A DNA stretch of 55,911 bases from the NCBI GenBank assembly GCA_913031285.1, contig CAJWEI010000015.1:1-55911 (forward strand), written 5' to 3'. The notes under the pieces were generated by a model. That model did no database searches and had not been told where the DNA came from. It saw only the letters and a program-made list of their open reading frames with translations. Shown here in pieces: positions 50,946 to 55,911 of this stretch; the stretch's first letter is position 1; each line of letters opens with the position of its first letter. Made by a program: the position numbers and the translations under genes. Source of the stretch: an uncultured Alphaproteobacteria bacterium. Its GTDB lineage: Bacteria > Pseudomonadota > Alphaproteobacteria > Rhodobacterales > Rhodobacteraceae.

Positions 50946-52856
50946 GGACTTTGAAAATGGTACTGGAAGCGGATCTTGCCCAAGCCTTGCACGATATATC
51001 GGTAAGCTTTCAGTTGTGCGCATCACATAGTTACGGGTCTCAGCAAATGGAATCATTTCAATCCAGTCAATAATGTCTACTTTAGAGCTGCGCGGATCGC
51101 CCAAAAGCTTAATCCAATTTTCGGCTCGGGTCGGACCAGCATTGTAAGCCACTGAGACGAGCACTGGGTTAGAGTTAAATCGCTTAGATAATTCTTGCAG
51201 ATAAACTGTTCCGAGGCGGGCATTATATTTCCAGTCCGACAACATGCGGTTTTTGTCAAAACGCAGACCAATTTTCTCAGCCATTTCTTTGGCCGTACCA
51301 GGCATGACCTGCATGATACCAGCGGCGCCAACCGGGGAAACAACGCGCGGGTCAAATTCGCTTTCGCGGCGTGCGATAGCCAAAGAGAGCTGCGCTGGCA
51401 CCGGATAATTTTCGTCGATCATAGGGTGTAAAGCAAAATAGGAGCGGGGAAAACTCATACCCTGGCTTGCTTTTCTTTTGCCGACCATGACAAGTACGTG
51501 GGGGCGTTTAAATTCCTCCAGAAAATGAGTCATCTGAAGGATTTGTTCGTCGGGAAGTGTTTCGACAAGATGGGTTATGAAACGCTCTCCCAATGCGTCT
51601 TGGCCAGATGCCAATAACAAAACCGCCGCTTTAAAAACGCTGCTTTTCAGAAATGGTGCGTTGCGCCATCCTGGTAGTATTTTTGGGGGATAAAAATCAT
51701 ATTTAAAAGGGGTTGAAATTTCTTCTGCGCTGAGCAGGCCGTAAAAACTTGTTTGATAAACAGCGCCTTCTTCAAAGGCTTTTCGGGCCTTTTCGCTTTG
51801 ACCTTGATCTTGGTAAGCTCGAGCGAGCCAGTAATATGCCCGTCCAAGTGAAATTGGCGTATCCACGGCGAACATAAATCGTTCAAAGTGAGTCTGGGCC
51901 ATCCTTGGTTTTTTCAAATGGCGCAATGCTATATATCCAGAAAGCCATTCAAGATCGGCATAAATATGGCCGCTATCCATGAAGTGGTTTGCTGCTAAAT
52001 TGTAGGCTTTTTGGTAGGACTTATCTCGGACGAGATCCCGCGCAATGTTACGCCGATCATCTCCCCAAAATTCTGGACGACCTAGGGAAACCTTTGATTT
52101 ACTCGCGACTAACATCATCTCAACAGCTGATTTTCTTTTTCTTTTACTTAAACGCCATTTGAACCGTGCATGAGACAGCAAGGCATTCGTTTTTTGTTTG
52201 GAAGAAAGCTGAGACAGGAGAGTATCTACGCCTGAGTCGCCCCGCATCAAAGCGATCCGCGCTTTTGCCAAAGCTTTGTCAGCTCGGTTTAACAAAGGGT
52301 AGAGTGCTTCTGCCTGTTTGTCCTTTTGCCTCCAAAGCAATTCATATAGGCGTGTTGGGGTCACGTCCTTTATTTCTTTACCGTATGAAGAAACATAGAC
52401 ATCCTGAACCAATTTGGTCATTTCATAGGACGCCCATGCGTGTCGAATGACATCGTGGGCCAATTCATGTTTTTCGGCCGCCCTTAACGCTGTAGCATAT
52501 GCCAGCCCACCCTGCGCGGTTTGGGGTGGGTTTTCAGCAAAGAAGGGTCCAATAATGTCAAGGGGGGCGGCTAGAAAAGAACCCTCGGAGCGTTTTTTAA
52601 GGTATGGCAATCCGGGCCAATCTGGATTTCGTGCCAGAAAGTCAATTGCGCCTTTGGCAGTACCTGCCTTTGCACGATGTAAATGCCATTCGATAATATC
52701 GCGAGCTACAGCACCATCTTTTTGTGCTAAATAAACAGCCCGTTGCCAGTCTTGTTTTTCTATTGCCAAAAAAGCTTTGGCAAGGGGGCGCGGGACCTCC
52801 TGAGCGGAAGCCACTGTCGCAATTAGCAAAAAAATACTGAAAATCCTGATTAACAT
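50925..52856 (-). CDS. Periplasmic lytic murein transglycosylase (Slt70-like)
   Basis: 643-aa enzyme that cuts peptidoglycan glycan strands to give 1,6-anhydro-muropeptides. Signal peptide at residues 1-18 (cleavage near ASAQ), then a long alpha-superhelical region of TPR-like repeats forming the Slt doughnut, then the catalytic SLT domain. Catalytic glutamate E498 in LAIARRESEFDPRVVSPVGA, with AAGIMQVMPGTAKEMA and VAYNAGPTRAENW following. Start ATG 52856 is the first possible and gives the signal peptide. It is divergent from dapA, a common pairing in roseobacters. Probably an envelope-remodelling housekeeping enzyme. Confidence 0.94.
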   Translation of the reverse strand: MLIRIFSIFLLIATVASAQEVPRPLAKAFLAIEKQDWQRAVYLAQKDGAVARDIIEWHLHRAKAGTAKGAIDFLARNPDWPGLPYLKKRSEGSFLAAPLDIIGPFFAENPPQTAQGGLAYATALRAAEKHELAHDVIRHAWASYEMTKLVQDVYVSSYGKEIKDVTPTRLYELLWRQKDKQAEALYPLLNRADKALAKARIALMRGDSGVDTLLSQLSSKQKTNALLSHARFKWRLSKRKRKSAVEMMLVASKSKVSLGRPEFWGDDRRNIARDLVRDKSYQKAYNLAANHFMDSGHIYADLEWLSGYIALRHLKKPRMAQTHFERFMFAVDTPISLGRAYYWLARAYQDQGQSEKARKAFEEGAVYQTSFYGLLSAEEISTPFKYDFYPPKILPGWRNAPFLKSSVFKAAVLLLASGQDALGERFITHLVETLPDEQILQMTHFLEEFKRPHVLVMVGKRKASQGMSFPRSYFALHPMIDENYPVPAQLSLAIARRESEFDPRVVSPVGAAGIMQVMPGTAKEMAEKIGLRFDKNRMLSDWKYNARLGTVYLQELSKRFNSNPVLVSVAYNAGPTRAENWIKLLGDPRSSKVDIIDWIEMIPFAETRNYVMRTTESLPIYRARLGQDPLPVPFSKSLKGSGF

Positions 52857-52996
52857 GACTTGTAATTTCTTGTCTGAAACCGATACATACGCTTTAGTGT
52901 AGCGTGTCAGTTTGTTTGCGCCAGATGTATAGCACGCTTGAGCAATATTTTGCTGTCAGTTAAACGGATAGCCGAGCCGGTCGAAAGGAGCGTTTC

Positions 52997-53872
52997 ATGC
53001 TAAAAGGATCAATGCCAGCTTTGGTCACGCCGTTCTATAACGGTAAAGTCGATATTGAAACGCTCAAGAAGCTTGTAGAGTGGCATATTTCACAAGGAAG
53101 CCATGGACTTGTGCCGGTTGGTACGACTGGTGAAAGTCCAACACTTAGTCATGAAGAACACGAAATGGTTGTCAGTCAGGTGGTGAGAACTGCGGCTGGT
53201 CGTATTCCAGTTGTTGCAGGAGCTGGGTCAAACAACACGGCTGAAGCATTACGTTTTATGAAGCATGCGAAGTCTGTTGGTGCGGACGCGGCTCTTGTGG
53301 TGACACCGTATTACAACAAGCCAACGCAGGACGGACTATACGCCCATTTTAAAATGTTGCATGACGAATGTGATTTGCCAATCGTGATTTACAACATCCC
53401 CGGGCGTTCTGTTGTCGATATGACGCCACAAACAATGGGTGATTTGGCGAAATTGCCGGGCATTATCGCGGTTAAAGACGCTACGGGTGACCTGGCGCGG
53501 GTGTGTGATCAAAGAGCAGCGTGTGGAAAAGACTTTATACAAATCTCAGGAGAGGACGCCACGGCACATGGCTTTAATGCGCAGGGTGGGGTCGGATGTA
53601 TTTCGGTCACGGGCAACGTCGCTCCGAAACTTTGCTCGGCTTTACAAAATGCCTGTCTAACCGGTGATTATGCATTGGCGCTTGAACTCCAGGATCAATT
53701 AATGCCTTTGCATAAGGCGATATTTACCGAGCCGGGTCTTGTTGGCGTAAAATTTGCCATGTCAGAACTGGGTCTTTGTAGCGATGAAGTACGTCTACCT
53801 TTGACGCCGCTATCGGATGGCACCAAAGAGTTGGTGCGTATGGCATTGCGACATGCTGGCCTTATAAATTAG
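52997..53872 (+). CDS. dapA: 4-hydroxy-tetrahydrodipicolinate synthase
   Basis: First committed enzyme of the diaminopimelate/lysine pathway, condensing pyruvate with aspartate semialdehyde. 291 aa TIM barrel. The Schiff-base lysine is K160 in [13 protein letters not shown]; catalytic-triad residues T44 ([10 protein letters not shown]) and Y132 (IYNIPGRS) are present, and so is the Arg in IPGRS that binds substrate. ATG 52997 follows AAAGGAGCG. In relatives smpB often lies just downstream; here an alpha/beta hydrolase gene follows instead after 52 nt. Works with lysA elsewhere in the window. Confidence 0.97.
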   Translation: MLKGSMPALVTPFYNGKVDIETLKKLVEWHISQGSHGLVPVGTTGESPTLSHEEHEMVVSQVVRTAAGRIPVVAGAGSNNTAEALRFMKHAKSVGADAALVVTPYYNKPTQDGLYAHFKMLHDECDLPIVIYNIPGRSVVDMTPQTMGDLAKLPGIIAVKDATGDLARVCDQRAACGKDFIQISGEDATAHGFNAQGGVGCISVTGNVAPKLCSALQNACLTGDYALALELQDQLMPLHKAIFTEPGLVGVKFAMSELGLCSDEVRLPLTPLSDGTKELVRMALRHAGLIN

Positions 53873-53906
53873 CGTTTTTGCCAGATTGGATGCAGGAGAA
53901 CGCTAA
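53869..53906 (+). repeat. Inverted repeat at the end of dapA
   Basis: TTAGCGTT (53869-53876, including the stop codon) and AACGCTAA (53899-53906), 8-bp perfect arms separated by 22 nt. It may be a weak structured 3' end of dapA or an accidental match. Confidence 0.25.
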
Positions 53907-53924
53907 CTGAACGGGCCTCAAGAA

Positions 53925-54686
53925 ATGCTAAATTTAATTGACCACAAAGGTCCAGAAAATGGACCACCGCTTTTAATTGCACATGGCCTTTATGGCAGCG
54001 CACGAAACTGGGGCGTTATTTGCAAACGCCTTTCCAAAAGTAGACGGATCATAGCCGTAGATCATCGAAATCATGGAGCAAGCCCTTGGTTTGAGACCAA
54101 TACTTACGAAGATTTGGCGGGGGATCTAGCAGAGGTTATCGACCACTTAGGTGGACTCTGTGATGTTCTTGGCCATTCAATGGGGGGGAAGGCCGCTATG
54201 GTGCTTTCCCATAGGTATCCCGATGTTGTAAACCGCCTATGCGTTGCTGATATTGCGCCGGTCTCATATTACCACGACCAGACCCAATTTATAAAAGCTA
54301 TGAAGGCTGTAGATTTGTCTGTGGTAAAGACGCGCGCTGATGTGAAAGACCAACTTGCACGTTTTGTTGAAGATGAGGGATTACAGAACTTTTTAGCCCA
54401 ATCTGTTGATGTTCAGGCACAGGCCTGGCGGCTTAATCTTGATGTCCTAAGTAGAGAAATGTCGAAAATTATTGGGTTTCCTGATCTAAAAACCCGTTTT
54501 GCGGGGGTAACTTTGTTTCTCTCTGGTGGGGAAAGTGATTACGTTAAAACGGAAATGCGCGCGCATATTCAACAACTTTTCCCTGCTGCAAAGTTTGCCA
54601 AAATCCCGCGAACTGGGCATTGGATACACGCCGAGCGCCCACGAGAATTTGAGGCAGCTTTGCGTGTGTTCTTTGGCTACGGTTAA
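53925..54686 (+). CDS. Alpha/beta-fold hydrolase (YbfF-like esterase)
   Basis: 253-aa alpha/beta hydrolase. The oxyanion-hole motif is HGLYGSARNW (residues 20-29); the nucleophile is S85 in LGHSMGGKAAM; the catalytic histidine is in RTGHWIHAERP near the C-terminus. These phrases are those of the YbfF/acyl-thioesterase group, which hydrolyses short acyl esters. Start ATG 53925 is reasonable, with no better upstream codon. The gene follows dapA by 52 nt. The natural substrate is unknown; the name is by family. Confidence 0.88.
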   Translation: MLNLIDHKGPENGPPLLIAHGLYGSARNWGVICKRLSKSRRIIAVDHRNHGASPWFETNTYEDLAGDLAEVIDHLGGLCDVLGHSMGGKAAMVLSHRYPDVVNRLCVADIAPVSYYHDQTQFIKAMKAVDLSVVKTRADVKDQLARFVEDEGLQNFLAQSVDVQAQAWRLNLDVLSREMSKIIGFPDLKTRFAGVTLFLSGGESDYVKTEMRAHIQQLFPAAKFAKIPRTGHWIHAERPREFEAALRVFFGYG

Positions 54687-54896
54687 CAGGAAAAAGATAT
54701 TTTAATCTTACTGCCGCTATTTTAGACTGAATTAATTTGGCGGCAAAGATGCGTTGAAGTTTGTTCATAAATTTGGGTGGATTAAAGATTTAAGTATTAA
54801 AAAAGAAATTTTGCACTTCGCACAATGCCTGAATGCCGCATCCAGTCGAACTTTCATCCCTTGACCAATACTGAAATTCAACTCATATCACTTGCT

Positions 54897-55911
54897 ATGA
54901 TAAATATGAACAAAATACGAAATTTTTCAATCGTAGCTCATATTGATCATGGCAAATCCACTCTGGCTGATCGCCTTATTCAGTCGACGGGCACGGTAAA
55001 AGACCGGGATATGAAAGAGCAACTGCTCGATGCCATGGATATTGAGCGCGAAAGAGGAATTACAATCAAGGCAAATACTGTTCGCATCGATTATAAGGCC
55101 GACGACGGAGAGGTTTATGTTCTCAACTTGATCGATACACCTGGTCATGTGGATTTTGCCTATGAGGTCAGCCGCTCGATGCGCGCAGTTGAGGGATCAC
55201 TCCTTGTGGTTGATAGCACGCAAGGGGTTGAAGCTCAGACTTTAGCAAATGTTTACCAAGCGATTGAGGCTGACCATGAAATTGTTCCAGTCCTTAACAA
55301 GATTGATCTTCCGGCAAGTGAGTGTGATCGCGTGGCCGAGCAAATCGAAGATGTTATTGGCATCGATGCATCAAATGCAATTCGGGTTAGTGCAAAAACT
55401 GGCGTCGGAATTAACGAGACGCTGGAAGCGATTGTCAAGAGCCTTCCGGCGCCGAAGGGTGATCCTGATGGGCCACTTCAGGCGATGCTAGTAGACAGCT
55501 GGTATGATAGTTATTTGGGCGTTGTGGTCCTTGTTCGGATCATGCAGGGCGTCCTCAAAAAAGGCGATCGCGTAAGAATGATGTCTAATGGATCAGTCCA
55601 CTTTGTCGATCGGATTGGTGTTTTCCGACCTGAAATGGAAGATATTGATAGGCTGGGACCAGGTGAAATAGGATTTATTACGGCGTCGATTAAGCAAGTA
55701 CGCGATACGCGCGTTGGTGATACAATCACGCATGAGAAAAAAGGCAGTGATACGCCGCTTCCTGGGTTCAAACCTAGCCAACCGGTTGTTTTTTGCGGTC
55801 TCTTTCCTGTTGATAATTCGGAATTTGAGGATTTACGCGGCGCTATTGAAAAATTGTCGCTCAATGATGCTTCATTTAGTTCGGAAATGGAAACTTCTGC
55901 TGCGCTCGGCT
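54897..55911 (+). CDS. lepA: Elongation factor 4 (LepA), truncated by the window end
   Basis: GTPase that back-translocates or rescues stalled ribosomes. The first 338 residues are visible; the frame is open to the last base, so the gene continues beyond the window. The G1 motif is [14 protein letters not shown], the switch region is [11 protein letters not shown]3 is DTPGHVDF and G4 is NKIDLP; the EF4 domain 2 follows ([18 protein letters not shown]). ATG 54897 or ATG 54906 could start the protein ([16 protein letters not shown]); neither has a clear ribosome site. No sign of damage. Confidence 0.95.
   Translation, partial: MINMNKIRNFSIVAHIDHGKSTLADRLIQSTGTVKDRDMKEQLLDAMDIERERGITIKANTVRIDYKADDGEVYVLNLIDTPGHVDFAYEVSRSMRAVEGSLLVVDSTQGVEAQTLANVYQAIEADHEIVPVLNKIDLPASECDRVAEQIEDVIGIDASNAIRVSAKTGVGINETLEAIVKSLPAPKGDPDGPLQAMLVDSWYDSYLGVVVLVRIMQGVLKKGDRVRMMSNGSVHFVDRIGVFRPEMEDIDRLGPGEIGFITASIKQVRDTRVGDTITHEKKGSDTPLPGFKPSQPVVFCGLFPVDNSEFEDLRGAIEKLSLNDASFSSEMETSAALG

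Noticed and set aside
1-55911. Mobile elements, prophage, integrons, CRISPR arrays, rRNA or tRNA genes
   Set aside because: None was seen: no transposase or integrase text, no regular repeat-spacer pattern, and no cloverleaf-like sequences in the gaps.

Overview
The window reads as a chromosomal segment of a marine alphaproteobacterium of the Rhodobacteraceae (roseobacter group). This rests on gene order and protein type: the block coxB-ctaB-coxF-ctaG-coxC-SURF1-thrC-M16 peptidase-GNAT-FAD oxidase, the ftsE-ftsX-plsC block facing a zinc-ribbon protein, argH-lptM-lysA-DUF4175 protein, a TrcR-like DUF1013 protein, a methylsuccinyl-CoA dehydrogenase of the ethylmalonyl-CoA pathway, and mnmD facing a separate FAD oxidoreductase. 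The DNA is moderately AT-rich for this family and the gaps are richer still in A+T. I cannot name the species. No rRNA, tRNA, CRISPR array, insertion sequence or prophage was seen.

Layout: 1-4.4 kb carries a sugar-type ABC importer (binding protein and two permeases, no ATPase in view) and a LacI-type regulator. 5.1-14.1 kb is a long minus-strand run for cytochrome c oxidase subunits and assembly factors, then threonine synthase, a zinc protease, an acetyltransferase and a flavin dehydrogenase. 14.3-20.2 kb holds tldD, topA and a two-subunit 3-ketoacid CoA-transferase. 20.8-23.9 kb holds a DNA-repair pair (Lhr-type helicase and PdeM nuclease). 24.2-27.2 kb holds the one-carbon genes folD and fhs. 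27.3-31.2 kb holds a dead flavoprotein gene, an acyltransferase, ftsX, ftsE and a zinc-ribbon membrane protein. 32.3-39.1 kb covers arginine and lysine synthesis (argH, an aminotransferase, lysA), a small lipoprotein and a large Q-rich membrane protein. 39.2-43.9 kb has rpsO, a DUF1643 gene, truB, ybaB, recR and trcR. 44.6-50.9 kb has a TSUP permease, mcd, a TrmO-like gene, the MnmC-like pair and a DMT exporter. 50.9-55.9 kb has a lytic transglycosylase, dapA, an esterase and the start of lepA, which runs off the window.

The functional genes are mostly core metabolism and information processing. The less ordinary content is in the gaps. Several AT-rich gaps hold recognisable wreckage of genes: a PPOX-type flavoprotein gene with at least five lesions (27343-27881), a DUF2795-like gene (32046-32271), and unidentified frame-broken stretches at 20263-20708 and 39580-39808. 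Genes I would expect next door in relatives (dprA, dnaX, smpB, pnp, tlpA) are not seen, which suggests a lineage undergoing rearrangement and gene loss. Two genuine small genes were recovered by hand: a 55-residue CoxF-like membrane protein and a 33-residue LptM-like lipoprotein. A branched RNA leader may precede trcR. I did not find a convincing new multi-gene system.
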